A DNA stretch of 21,253 bases from Saccoglossus kowalevskii (GCF_000003605.2 NW_003150757.1:109713-130965), one strand, 5' to 3'. Counted from the stretch's first letter, positions 10,601 through 20,707 are shown. A program made the numbers and translations. The notes: generated by a model not told the origin, from the sequence alone.

Positions 10601-10800
10601 ATATAGCGCCTCCGCTAAATATTATGCGGAACTTCGTGACAATTGAATGTGGCCGCATAGACGTCACGATTCCGTGGCTGTAATCGTATCTTTTGTTCTT
10701 CGTATCAAATATATACCGTGTTGCTTCCTCCGTCACGATGGTAAAGTACGCGTAAACGTACGTCACCTGCTTCGTATAATTACAGCGGTCACACAAACCC
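10601..10800. promoter_or_regulatory. CpG-dense candidate regulatory element with two CRE half-sites
   Basis: I count 19 CpG dinucleotides in these 200 bases, against 1 in an equal stretch at 19201-19400. ACGTCA half-sites, in a form that can bind CREB/ATF, occur at 10661-10666 and 10760-10765. Short opposite-strand frames cross it but show no domain. Retained CpG in an invertebrate suggests DNA that is unmethylated in the germline, as in promoters or enhancers. This is inference from composition. Confidence 0.35.
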
Positions 10801-10986
10801 ATTTCTACAAATCATTTACCAAGAAATACAGTGATATTTTCAGGAAATTATAAAAAAAAAAATACAAAACTGTGTAATTAATTTTCTTGTTTTCTTAAAT
10901 GTTATTTTATTCAAATATATGTGTTGTCCTAGGCGATGTCACGCATTTTTTTAATCAAATTGCAAGCATAAAAGTAGGTCAACATT

Positions 10987-10994
10987 TGACGTCA
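10987..10994. promoter_or_regulatory. Second perfect CRE palindrome (TGACGTCA)
   Basis: This is a full TGACGTCA element, about 613 bp from the one at 10374. A further half-site, TGACGT, lies at 11463-11468. Together with those in 10601-10800 this makes five CRE-like sites in 1.1 kb. Confidence 0.45.
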
Positions 10995-10999
10995 CTGCT

Positions 11000-12375
11000 T
11001 AATCGCGTAAATGTTTACAAAACTTTAATCAATCGGAGAACATTTTCGTGACTGTTCGAGAACTTGCGGCGACGTTTTCCGTATAAATGTCATGGGTGAC
11101 CTTCCCCGTGGACGATGACCGTAATTTAGCAAGAGATGACATGATACGATAAACATAAAATCGACAGATTTCTCTGTTTGAAATCCAGTGCACAGTCACC
11201 TGCCTCTGATCTATTTTTTATGATGATCTTGTTATTACAGAATTGTAAAACTTTACGGCGATCATTGATTCAAGGCCGTGACATGACGATTTGAGTTATT
11301 CGCTACTTAGTTTATTGTGTACTATACGGGTACAACACTTAACTTACGGTTAACTTACGTTCGGGTACATTTACCAGCCTGGCTGCTCATCAAGAAGATG
11401 TGTTACCCGGAAATAGAAATATTTTGAAGAACGAGGAATCGACATTCAGATCATCAACACAGTGACGTATACAAGTATTCGGTGATGCCGCCTTGTATGT
11501 GGTTCACATGTCAGGATTAGTCTGTAATTGCCTTGACAACACAAGACGACGGCCAATAACCTCAGCAGGTTCAGAGAGGCTTGGAAACTCGTGAGATAAA
11601 TGTGCCGTTTTGCTACCATGTGATTGAGTAATTATTATCGAAGTTTATTAATAAATCCTGATGTATTCACGGAATACAATTAAGACAAAATCTTTTTCCA
11701 AGAAACAAATTTAAAAAGTAATAACGCTGAAAAAAAGCGGTCTATTACAGTTCTTATGGGTTTTCTTTTAAACATTTTCCGAGCATACAAGCGCTTTTTT
11801 TTTCTATGCGTGCATATACCACGTTTTTGCGTGATACCAAATGTGGCAGCTTCCGTCCACGTGTCACCGAGTGGCATCAATATCTATATTTTTTGTCCCC
11901 ATAACACATGAAGCCGTCACAGAAAAGTCCCCTATAAAACACAAAGAATGTTTTCTATATTGTTTTCTTCTAAACAAATTGTCAAAACTTATAGACGACA
12001 GAAAATTATGTATTTTCTTTTAAAAAAAAATTGCGGGAACATATTAATTTAAAGTGACAATACATTCATCAAGATTCCAATATATAAATCCAACGAATTG
12101 GATAAGACAGTAATTTCCACTCAAAACACCCATTATAAATCAACTAATACCACGCACTAATAATTCTGTATTAGGAGAGCGATGATAACGACCTCTATAA
12201 ATTTGAAGCGCCAACGTCAAAGGTACTGGGCAATTAACGTATATTTTATCGTTGTCTGCATTTGACACTTCCAGATGCCACAATTTTTACGACTCACTCG
12301 AGGAGCCTGCTATGATCCATGTCAAGTGTGTCGGCGAATTCGTCGTCACTGAGTGAAGTCGCGGCACTCTGGTAG
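11000..12375. other. CpG-retaining stretch without a recognisable gene
   Basis: No gene is seen. TTAACTTACG occurs twice in tandem around 11339-11358. The frames at 11680-11880 and 11841-12023 show no domain. CpG density rises again at about 12290-12420, just before the MITE. Confidence 0.4.
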
Positions 12376-12508
12376 TTAAAGGGTGATGGTTCGTGTCGCG
12401 TCCTGTTCTACATGGAACCCATAGAGACATACACAACGCATGCAAGGCGCATTTAATATTTGTTTACATGAAATTCAAACACGCGCTGCGCGACGAACCG
12501 CCCTTTAA
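12376..12508 (+). mobile_element. TTAA-type MITE, reference copy (133 bp)
   Basis: The element starts TTAAAGGG (12376-12383) and ends CCCTTTAA (12501-12508). Its imperfect terminal inverted repeats extend inwards through GGTTCGT..CGCG and CGCGACGAACC. TTAA at both ends fits a TTAA target duplication, as in piggyBac-like elements and the T2-type MITEs described in frogs, which also start TTAAAGG. A subterminal palindrome (CGCGCTGCGCG, 12482-12492) and the flanking TTTACATGAAATTC are shared with the other copies. It has no coding capacity and would depend on a transposase elsewhere. Because the copies at 14767 and 6449 agree over the element and not outside it, the boundaries are well supported. 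Confidence 0.85.
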
Positions 12509-13789
12509 TGTACGCATGCGGAATTGCTGCAAGATTGAAACGAATAATTAATTTATGCGCAAGGTTACGAGTATGGGTAAAATTAAAAAAAAAAAAAAAA
12601 ACGATGAAAAAAGTCCCAATATGACTAGTATCCATTATCGACTTCATATTAACTTATAAATTATTAAATAAATTCAAGTGGACTGTGTGTCGTTAATGGG
12701 TCTGCTTGTAATCAAGTTGCAGTACTTGAACTCGTGTGGCCTACCTATATACTGTGTACTAACAGCATTTCGCCTCGATGGCATGCGCTGGAAAAAATAT
12801 GCAGCCTATTGCGGGGGGTATTAGAGATATCGATCGCCACATAATCACGGGCGTCAGCAGATCAAAGCGGTGTCTATATCGATGAATCATTTCTTTTTAA
12901 GTCCTGCATATGTACTTCTGATCACATGCGGAAAATTAGTGCCCCCAGGAAACGGTTGCCAGGGAGACGACGTTCTCATAAAAATAGAGGGGAAGACAGG
13001 GATGTAGAATGGTACGTACGCGGCCTTGCAGGTTGCCGGCGGCGTTTCGCTAAAAAACAGGATTAGGAATAATAACACACAAGAAGATGAATCAATTTTC
13101 GTTCTGACCTTTTCGTGTCCCGAGAACCGTAAAATGCATCGAGGGATTTATAATACACCGGGATACGCGAACACGATGTCATTCGTTTAGAAATGGTTCG
13201 CTGATATCGACATGATTGAACAAATCGCCTTCTTTGCTGTGCATGAAATTAAATTTATTAACGCGACGCACAACGAAACACTTCATTTAAAGTTCGATAT
13301 GCTCGGTGAGAAAGAAAAAAAAATGGAAACATGGCAACTTTTTTTTTCAAGCACTCTCAGACACATTAATTGGAATGGAACACAGGATCCTGGTTTCTAA
13401 AGGATCGCTTGGTTATTTTTGCCCAACCTCTTATTCCATACAACGTATCTGTAAGTTGGTTCTTTTCATCGCCACATCACGCTGCTTGGCATACTTCAGT
13501 GATTCGCTAAAATCGCGCAATGAAAGACACATGAACTACTCCATTCAACGAGAGGTCCTTTAGAAAGCGGTAGCTGGAAACAGTAAAAAAGAAAGAAACG
13601 ATCAGAGGTAGTGTGAGTGACTGATACGCTAAGCGCATCTTTTTATTACGACGATAAACCAAAGAAATGTTATGTAGTTCTGATATTCCAGGTCGTACAT
13701 TATCATTCAGCGTTAATACATTTATTCAACCCGGGAATGCGGCGTTTTTTGTGAATCTTTTTTTCTTCTAGCGTAAGTGATTTCAATAA
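12509..13789. other. Mixed single-copy stretch without a recognisable gene
   Basis: No gene is seen. An A17 run lies at 12585-12601. A weak X-box-like site, GTTGCCAGGGAGAC, lies at 12955-12968; its right half matches at only 4 of 6 positions. Frames at 12887-13078 and 13212-13563 contain homopolymer tracts and show no domain. Confidence 0.4.
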
Positions 13790-13803
13790 CACGTGAACAC
13801 GTG
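13790..13803. promoter_or_regulatory. Paired CACGTG E-boxes
   Basis: Two perfect CACGTG E-boxes (13790-13795 and 13798-13803) are separated by two bases. CACGTG is bound by bHLH-zip factors of the MYC/MAX, USF and MITF types and by circadian bHLH-PAS factors, whose sites are often paired. No start site is evident nearby. Confidence 0.35.
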
Positions 13804-13946
13804 ATGTAAAATGCATATACACCAACAGAGGTGTTATTTAAAAATATTAATGCAGTATAAATCTCGTAATACTTTATAACCCCCCGCACAACCGAGGGTC
13901 AACACATCGCGTATAAACTTGACTTAGTCCCCTATTCGTACTACAT

Positions 13947-14172
13947 GGGGTCAACCATTTGAAATCACGGGGGTGGGGTGGTTGTGGTGAGTGGGACCAG
14001 TGCATGCTACGTTTGCGGTGATTTATCTGTACAGTTTTCTTTTTCTTCAATGTGCAATGTGATAATTTTCCTGTAATACCTTGCATGCATTTTTCTCTCT
14101 CCAGGTGTCTAGCTAGCATTTCTTAAAAATGAATATTCCAGCCACCCCCGTGATTTCAAATAGTCGAGCCCC
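13947..14172. mobile_element. MITE with GGGGTC/ATTTGAAATCACGGGGGTGG inverted ends (about 226 bp)
   Basis: A perfect 20-bp inverted repeat joins 13957-13976 (ATTTGAAATCACGGGGGTGG) to 14142-14161. Weaker pairing extends outwards to GGGGTC at 13947 and GAGCCCC ending at 14172. The interior has no coding potential. I see no clear target duplication, so the outer limits are approximate. Ends of the type GGGTC.ACCATTTGA..GGGGG occur in short DNA transposons of many marine invertebrates (recollection, not a search). A second, more diverged element with similar ends is at 18071-18253. Confidence 0.75.
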
Positions 14173-14766
14173 GAAGGCAATCGACTCGGATGCTCGAAGA
14201 TCTCCAAAATACAACCAAAATGAGAATATATGGCAAAATAGACAGATTCCCACTCGATGTTTTTATTAAAAAACAAGTAGCTAAATAAACTGAACCAAAA
14301 ATTCGTAAAATGAAGTTTTAAAAGAGACTGCACCTGTCAATAAAAAAAACAAAACAAATACCAATACAACCTTACTACAAATTATAGACCAAAAATGTAC
14401 AATTTCAAAATCTGATGTAAAAATAATAAATAAAGAATTAAAAATAGTATTCAATGTGCATTGGAAAGAAGAAATTTTCAACGACAATAATAAAATTAAT
14501 AACCAGAAAGATAAAAATAAACTAAGAACATACCATCATAACCTAACATAAAAATCAACCGTTATCAAATGAAGAACTGCCTGTATGTCTCACTAAATTT
14601 CGCCTTGGTAACGACTAATTATAAAGTGAAAGGGAAGATATGTCAGATAAAAAAAAAAAAACAGAAAAAATATGTCAGGTGTGTTCGAAGAATGATGAAG
14701 TGGAAAATGAAGAGACTAACACACATATAAACAACTTATGAAAACAGTCGCAGGAAATTTCTAATT
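14173..14766. other. Very AT-rich spacer between two transposons
   Basis: This stretch is dominated by A-rich sequence on the plus strand (for example 14282-14560). The minus-strand frames at 14109-14333 and 14281-14487 are low-complexity hydrophobic translations of it. I see no gene. Confidence 0.5.
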
Positions 14767-14901
14767 TTAAAGGGCGGCAGTCGTCGTGTCGCGTCCTGTT
14801 TGATATGGGACTCATAGCGACGTATACAACGCGTGTAAAATACATTGTTCATTTACATGAAATTCGAACACGCGCTGCGCGACGACCACACCACGCTTTA
14901 A
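14767..14901 (+). mobile_element. TTAA-type MITE, second copy (135 bp)
   Basis: The element runs from TTAAAGGG (14767) to CTTTAA (14901), in the same orientation as the 12376 copy. Nearly identical blocks include GTGTCGCGTCCTGTT, a stretch around CATAG.GAC, TTTACATGAAATTC and ACACGCGCTGCGCGACGA. The right terminus has diverged (CACGCTTTAA in place of CCGCCCTTTAA). TTAA flanks both sides. It is non-coding and non-autonomous. Confidence 0.85.
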
Positions 14902-14999
14902 TGAAAAGCAAACACACTATGATACATATATCATTGGCAAAATTTATAAAAAAACAGTGTCCTTGAAAGATAGCAACACCCTTTGCTTATTATAGTGTT

Positions 15000-15155
15000 A
15001 TATCTTGAATTCTGTATTTTATAATTGTTTTTATGTAATTATTGTTTATATATTGTTGTGAGTTTTGTTAGTGAGTGCATGTTTTCTTTGGTATGTAATC
15101 ATTTTAATTCCTACCGAGGAGTTTTAAGCGTTCTTTAATAAATTGAAATTGAAAA
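15000..15155 (+). mobile_element. Possible 3' tail of a non-LTR retrotransposon
   Basis: A T-rich, non-coding stretch ends in AATAAA (15137-15142), which merges into an ATTGAAATTGAAAA tail (about 15142-15155). Short repeats of this ATTGAA type directly after AATAAA are typical 3' ends of several LINE clades. No reverse-transcriptase frame precedes it; the MITE lies just upstream. If this is a LINE it is heavily 5'-truncated. A chance polyadenylation signal is the alternative. Confidence 0.3.
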
Positions 15156-16190
15156 CTTAGATCGCTGCAAATGTAGAAACTCTGGTATGTATGATTACTA
15201 AACGATATATCAATCACACTTCAAAAAGACATATATGCGAGATATCTTGTATGGAAATAGGCATTTTAATTATTGATAAATATTGTGGACACACTTACTG
15301 TGTCCAAGTTTAAAAGAAATACCACCTGTCGGTTACTTTTAACCTCGGACGACACAGCTCTGCGAATTAATTAGTAGCGCGAATGATGGGATTTCGGTGC
15401 ATGGTAAGCTGATCATGTTGGTGAATCAAAACGAAAAGCACGCCGCTACTTGTCAACGACCACTTCAAGAATATCTAGGGCTGACTGTCTATTGTTTGTG
15501 TATTTACCCAATTATTCAACGTCGTATAAAGCCCCCCACTCAATGTCGACGCATGCGGCTTACTCGGGATACGACTGAGACAACTTTCAGCCAAAAGTCA
15601 GTTCCGTATTATTATTATTATTATTATTATTACGCTTTCCACTATACAAGACTGCCGAAAAATGGATGGATATTTTATGATCTATTGTCGTTCATTGCCT
15701 TACAAAATCACGTATACTTCCCGGCATATATCAGCGATACTCAATGTCCGTATTTCTTCGTGAAACACAGAAACGATCGTCGTTACAGTTATCGCCAATC
15801 ACAGTTACCAATTCACAATTGGTAATGCTGAAAGGACGGGGTAGGTGCCTTTCTTCAAAATGCATAGCACGTGGAATGCCAGCGGGTAGCATCAGGTAGA
15901 AGAAACGTGTCTTTTCCTGAAATTGAAAACTACTCTGAGCAATACAGCCAAACAGATAGAATACATACACGTATCATTGCTTGGCGTTATAATACCTACC
16001 GTAGGTTGGGATGACCATGGACATACTAGTACGTCCGTCCATGGGATGACCCACAATTTTATATGGCTTTTTTTCATTTTCTTTTTATTATTTTTAAGTG
16101 TTAATTTTATACAATTATTTGTTATTTTAGTCATATTTTTCAAACTTATTTCCTTAATTCTATTTTTTTTAATTTTCTGACTGCGAACGT
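15156..16190. other. Stretch with microsatellite and palindromes; no recognisable gene
   Basis: This holds the longest open frame of the window (15397-15825, 142 codons). It runs through a (TAT)8 microsatellite (15607-15631) that encodes a tyrosine run, and it has no recognisable domain. Perfect hairpins lie at 15286-15306 (TGGACACA/TGTGTCCA, loop 5) and 15805-15825 (TTACCAATT/AATTGGTAA, loop 3). CCATGGAC/GTCCATGG arms occur at 16015-16044. A T-rich tract fills about 16060-16180. Confidence 0.45.
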
Positions 16191-16195
16191 TCTAA

Positions 16196-16408
16196 GATAT
16201 GAACAACCTCCATGGACGATCTCGTTTGTGACACCCACCTCAGTTAACCAGATTAAGTCAACCAATCAGGGAAGGCCTTGTTTACAACGATTATGCTATT
16301 TGTGCGCAAGCGTCAAAGTGCGATCATGGCTGTATATATAACATTCTCTGATTGCTTATTAAAGTTTGCGAGAGTTGAATGAGATCTTCTATGGAGGATG
16401 TTCAGATC
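16196..16408. mobile_element. Foldback (inverted-repeat) element of about 210 bp
   Basis: The left arm, starting GAACAACCTCCAT at 16201, pairs with the right arm ending ATGGAGGATGTTC at 16403, with 20 of 23 bases matching. Weaker pairing extends outside (AGATAT / AGATCT). A second inner pair, CAATCAGGGA (16263-16272) and TCTCTGATTG (about 16345-16354), shows that the fold continues inwards. It has no coding capacity. It contains CCAATCA, TTGTTTAC and TATATATAA in promoter-like order (16262-16341), which could be coincidental or a feature of the element. No clear target duplication was found. Confidence 0.6.
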
Positions 16409-16442
16409 TCTGGGTGTTGTCGTATCCTACGGGTCATATATA

Positions 16443-16838
16443 AGGCCAAAAAAAAATGTTTTGTTGCCCTCAGCGACTGACCGAAAACTATGAAATATCA
16501 GGTCACGTTTTTTTTTTTTTTAATAGGCCCAAATACTCACCATTTTAAGCAGTAAAAAAGTGTTTCCTCTAAAAATTAACGATCCTGAATTGTTGTTTGA
16601 TCCCCAGGGGGATAAGTGTCGACTTTGAGCCTTGGGTTGATCTGTATTTAAATACAAAAGACTGAAAGAAGCACTTTGATTTTTGTGTTTAATATCTAGC
16701 ATGCATTTGATTGATGCCCATATACCTCGGCTATTTACGATACCCTTAGTTTTCACGAGTTTAAAAAAAAAAAAAAAAAAATCCGACCGACCGACCTAAT
16801 TTTCTGACTTGAGGGCAACATAGGTTGTTTTTTGGCCT
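16443..16838. mobile_element. Non-autonomous DNA transposon with AGGCCAAAAAA ends (396 bp)
   Basis: The ends AGGCC (16443) and GGCCT (16838) begin inverted repeats that continue through an A-rich run, TTGTTGCCCTCA (16461-16472) and its complement TGAGGGCAACA (about 16810-16820), then GGTC-rich sequence. Inside these lie a T14 run (16508-16521) on the left and an A19 run (16763-16781) on the right, which are also mirror images. The arms are therefore about 80 bp long with gaps. The roughly 240-bp core has no recognisable coding sequence. No target duplication is evident; it may be a two-base TA that has mutated. Confidence 0.75.
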
Positions 16839-18070
16839 AACGCATGCAAAAGTGAACTAAAAAATGACTATGATCATTATGCATATATCATGTAAAAGTG
16901 CTATATCATTTTTTTTTATATTTTAGTTCTCGCAGACATATTGCTGATTATTTATTTTAGTCAAATTATAGCCGCCATCTTTTGGTACCAACATTGATGG
17001 ATGGGATAAATGACAGGTATATGACAGTGGTAAACAAGCTTTCAAAAAATCACATTTATATATTTTGTTACAAGTATGTGATTTTCACAGCTTAGATTCT
17101 GGTGGTGGAAAAGTTAAAATGTTAGAATTTTGTTTAGAAGCGAAAAAAAAAAAGTCAAATACCCAAAGCGTTGATTCATGAATATTTTGTGTTCTAATCT
17201 GGAGAAATGTACTAAGCACACCTATTCACCATTCAAATGAACAACAACATGCTTTATATATATATATCACACTTTTAAGAAAAAATATTATATTTTCTTT
17301 TTACATTTTGACCTATTACATATATATTCACATAAATAAAAACATACATTCAGAATTAATATTTTGTACGCAATATTTAAAAGAACACATTCAATGGCAC
17401 AACACTCTGAACATGTATATTTCAATATATATAAAATTATTTAATACTACATTCTTTAAAAGCAAAATACACCTCCCTAAATTTGTTGCTCTCTGCTGAA
17501 CGGCAGAATATATATTGAATATATTCAATGGTTTTCACAAATCATTTTTGTTGAATGCAGTTCAATATAAGGACAGCTTAAAATAACATCAAGTAAACAC
17601 AGAATCGTAAATACTCATCTAATAGAGATTAACTTTTAATAATATAAAAATAATAATATAAGATGATATTGACTACAGGTAGGTTCAAAAGTTTGAATCC
17701 TTGACCTCTATCTGTGGGACCATAGGAAACAAAGAGAGTTCAATCCTGGAATGTGAAAGCCTATCTGTACAGCAATGTAAGCATGGGCAGAGTTAACCCA
17801 AGCGGAAAATGCACATTGAAGTAGATGGGTCAAACCACAGCATCAGTTAGTGAAATTATGCCAATCTGTTGGAAAGAGAAATATTATCATTATGTATTAG
17901 TGTATGCGGGTTTCAATATTTGACAATATGGCAATAACCGAAAAGCTTGCTGTAATCGATTCAACATAAAATGAATAATTTCATTTTGGCATATTACAAA
18001 TTGTGATATTGTAAATTGAAAAAAAAAAGAATTAAGGTGCAAGAATTCATGCATATACATGTACATATTT
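16839..18070. other. AT-rich, CpG-poor stretch without a recognisable gene
   Basis: No gene is seen. It contains (TA)n runs near 17257-17268 and a perfect 16-bp palindrome ATTGAATATATTCAAT (17514-17529). Short frames at 17308-17499 and 17890-18078 are low in complexity. Confidence 0.5.
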
Positions 18071-18253
18071 AGGGTCAACCATTAGAAACTTTGAGTGAGT
18101 GAGGGGGTAAATTTGAAAAACAAATCCCTACAGAGAACAAATTGAATAAATAAACTTAACAGGGAGAATGACAGAGAATTGTATCATAGACAAAAACTGA
18201 GAAATGAAATATTAAAATAATTCCACCCCCAGAGATGTCAATGGTCTAACCCT
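18071..18253. mobile_element. Diverged relative of the 13947 MITE (about 183 bp)
   Basis: AGGGTCAACCATT (18071-18083) on the left and AATGGTCTAACCCT (18240-18253) on the right form imperfect inverted ends. Behind each lies a G-rich block on the outer strand (GAGGGGGT near 18101; CCACCCCC near 18223, read on the other strand). This is the same layout as the ends at 13947-14172. The body differs and there is no open frame. The flanks show no clear target duplication. Confidence 0.55.
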
Positions 18254-19621
18254 TAGCATGGATTAACAGACTCTACACTAATTGTATCTATAAATGTCCT
18301 GCTATATATATATATCCATATATAGGATTACCCTCAGTATGGTTGCCTCAGTATTAATATGCAAGGTGTTCCCTTACACATCTCAGAAACCATCCATAGT
18401 CAATGGTCTCAGTGATCAAGAACCTCACTGCTAGCGCAAAGCCCCATGTTTGACGAATACAATCTCTGACCATATACTAATCATGGATTGTTTATCAGCC
18501 TCTAACAGAGAGCGGTCTTACACATATTACGTTCAGATACAAGACATGATAGAATCAGCCACTTCTCAAACCGGATAAATAAAGTAATTGGAATCTATCA
18601 CCATAGTTACACATCTAAATGCAATCCCAGTTTACGTCAAAGGAAACACATTTGAATCGATACCAAAGTAATTTGTAACATTTGATAATTGCATTAAAAT
18701 CTCTCTAACTCTCAAATAAGTATATCACTTTTGAAATGTTTGCCTGGCCCTATTGTATTGAATGCAGCATCAAAGTGAGTCAAACAACAAATGCAGAGAA
18801 AGCTGGCAATTGCACCAAAGTTCTCTTTAGGGAGTGAAAGCAATAAAAATGAGGTGAAATATTGCCTATATACAAATCTAATCTTTATGCACATTATAAA
18901 TAACTAATTAATACCATGAATATTTTACCAAATATCTGCAGAGATTATAAAATTGAAAGAAGTGAAATATCATAACCAAAATTTACACTTACAATTAGAA
19001 AGACAGCATGGAGGCCATGATGCAAAATGCTAAAAACACTACAAGTCAAATTAAATGAATTATGAACAGTTACTCAAATCACCTTATTCACTAGCCTAGA
19101 ATTTCTATATATTTTCGCCAATAACTAGACATCATCGATGGTCAATAAATGCAATCACGGTCAGCTATTGACTAATTGATTGGTTTAACTAAGGAAAGCT
19201 CAGAAAGAACTCCAGTGTGCTGAAGGTATTGGAGCCATGAAGCACAACTAAGGAATACTGTATTTATTACTATATTAGGAGCATTACAAATAAAGCATTG
19301 TTTATTTCATGCAAAATCATTGAAATATGTCTTATTTTGACCATATACTTGTCTTTGTCCTTTATGTTTACAATAAGCACATATACGTATACTTGCAATA
19401 GAGCAAATAGTTAGGGTGGTTCCATGAGCTATGGTTTAACAATTATAAATATTTAATGAAATAATGACCATATTTGGCCATATATCTTGTCAGACCACAA
19501 AATTATAACACCGGTTGCATGTCTCTATCTGCAACAGTGCATTACAGTTATGCAAATTAAGAAACACACATGAAAACAGGTAAATCGTATGCATGTATTT
19601 CAGGTCTGTGAATTATCTGAA
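18254..19621. other. AT-rich, CpG-poor stretch without a recognisable gene
   Basis: No gene, exon or mobile-element end is recognised. It contains a (TA)n run near 18303-18325. CpG is almost absent in parts (1 in 19201-19400), which suggests old methylated, neutral DNA. Confidence 0.5.
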
Positions 19622-20120
19622 ATGTACCTGGTTTTATTAAAATTTGATCAGTGTTACTCAACGATATCTGTAGAGAACCTATAAATTAGTATGCACAAAA
19701 TTTAACCCTGAACTAAATATGTATATGGCTTATCTCTAAGCATCTACATGTGTATGTACCAAGTTTCATTGAATCTGACTAGTGGGTTGAGATATTGGTG
19801 AAAAAGTTAAATATTGGCTCATTTATATGCTAATTAGGTCATTTATATACACAAATTTCAACCAAAACTAATCAGGTTTGGACAGTATCTGAGAGCAACT
19901 ATGTACCATGTTTCATTAAAATCTGTTGAATGGTATATGAGAAAAAGTGAAAATGCTTAAAAATGCGTAATTAATATGCTCATTAGGTAATAAATATGCA
20001 CAGGATTTCAACAAAAACTAATCAATACTGTGTATTATCCCAGAGCATTCATGTACCAAGTTTCATTGAAAGCTGTTTGGATAGTACATGAGAAACAAGT
20101 AAAAATGCTTAAATTTGGTT

Positions 20121-20150
20121 AATTAGTATGCCAATTAGTATGCCAATTAG
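20121..20150. repeat. 12-bp tandem repeat (2.5 copies)
   Basis: AATTAGTATGCC is repeated directly at 20121-20132 and 20133-20144, followed by AATTAG. It lies inside one unit of the larger array and expands a block that occurs once in the other units. Confidence 0.8.
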
Positions 20151-20159
20151 ATCCTGTAA

Positions 20160-20316
20160 AACACATTATTTTAGCTGGAATTAATTTTCACTGAATAGAC
20201 TTTTTGAGTGTTTTGTATGGAATTTATTTTCACTAGGAAAAAAGGTATTTTCGCTGACTTTATTTTCACTGAATCATTCCTTCAGGGAAAATTAAACTAA
20301 AGTATTCCACAGTAAT
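20160..20316. mobile_element. Foldback insertion nested in the 148-bp array
   Basis: Comparison with the neighbouring units shows extra sequence here. It is bounded by inverted arms TTAATTTTCACTGAA (20181-20195) and TTCAGGGAAAATTAA (20281-20295), which match at 14 of 15 positions. Outer pairing is weaker. Three spaced copies of (A/T)TTTTCACT or a variant lie inside. It has no coding capacity. The exact insertion points are uncertain to a few bases because the host units are diverged. Confidence 0.55.
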
Positions 20317-20707
20317 TATATGCACGGATTTCAACCCAAAACCAATGTCTGAGAATTAACCCAGGGCATCTATGTACCAATTTTCATGCAAATCTGATTA
20401 TTGGTTCTTGAGATATCAGTGGAACAGACACACACACATACATACAGACACACTAACCGCAAAGACTCCAATTGTGTATATCTTGGAATTATGGAATTTT
20501 CTACATGCTAAATTTAAACCAACCAATGAAAGAAGGGTATTTTACTTTTGTATGTGATTTATGAATACATTTGCATGGCTAATAAGCTCAAGTGACCAAT
20601 GAATGGGGAATGTTTTACCTTCCACGGTTCAGATTATGCTGGATCATAGTTTGTGAAGTTTGAATACATAATTAGCTGATTTGATTATGTGTACTAGGCA
20701 TTTGTTG

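Larger units (their letters stand above)
19622..20440. repeat. Diverged tandem array of about 148-bp units (five copies)
   Basis: The motif ATGTACCAAGTTTCATT or a variant recurs at 19622, 19754, 19901, 20051 and 20372, giving steps of 132, 147, 150 and 321 bp. The last step contains an insertion of about 155-160 bp. Each unit also carries an AATTAGTATGC-like block and ATATGCACA.ATTTCAACCAAAACTAAT. The final unit ends in TTCTTGAGATATC, then a CA/CATA-rich microsatellite (about 20430-20453). This looks like the tandem-repeat part and tail of a transposon type common in marine invertebrates (recollection). The class is not determined. Confidence 0.75.

Noticed and set aside
15397-15825. Longest open frame, 142 codons
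   Set aside because: It runs through a (TAT)n microsatellite and a perfect hairpin, has no recognisable domain and no signal of coding periodicity that I can see. A frame of this length can occur by chance in 21 kb.
17680-17710. B-box-like GTTTGAATCC suggesting a tRNA gene
   Set aside because: The flanking sequence does not fold into a cloverleaf; there is no acceptor-stem pairing and no A-box.
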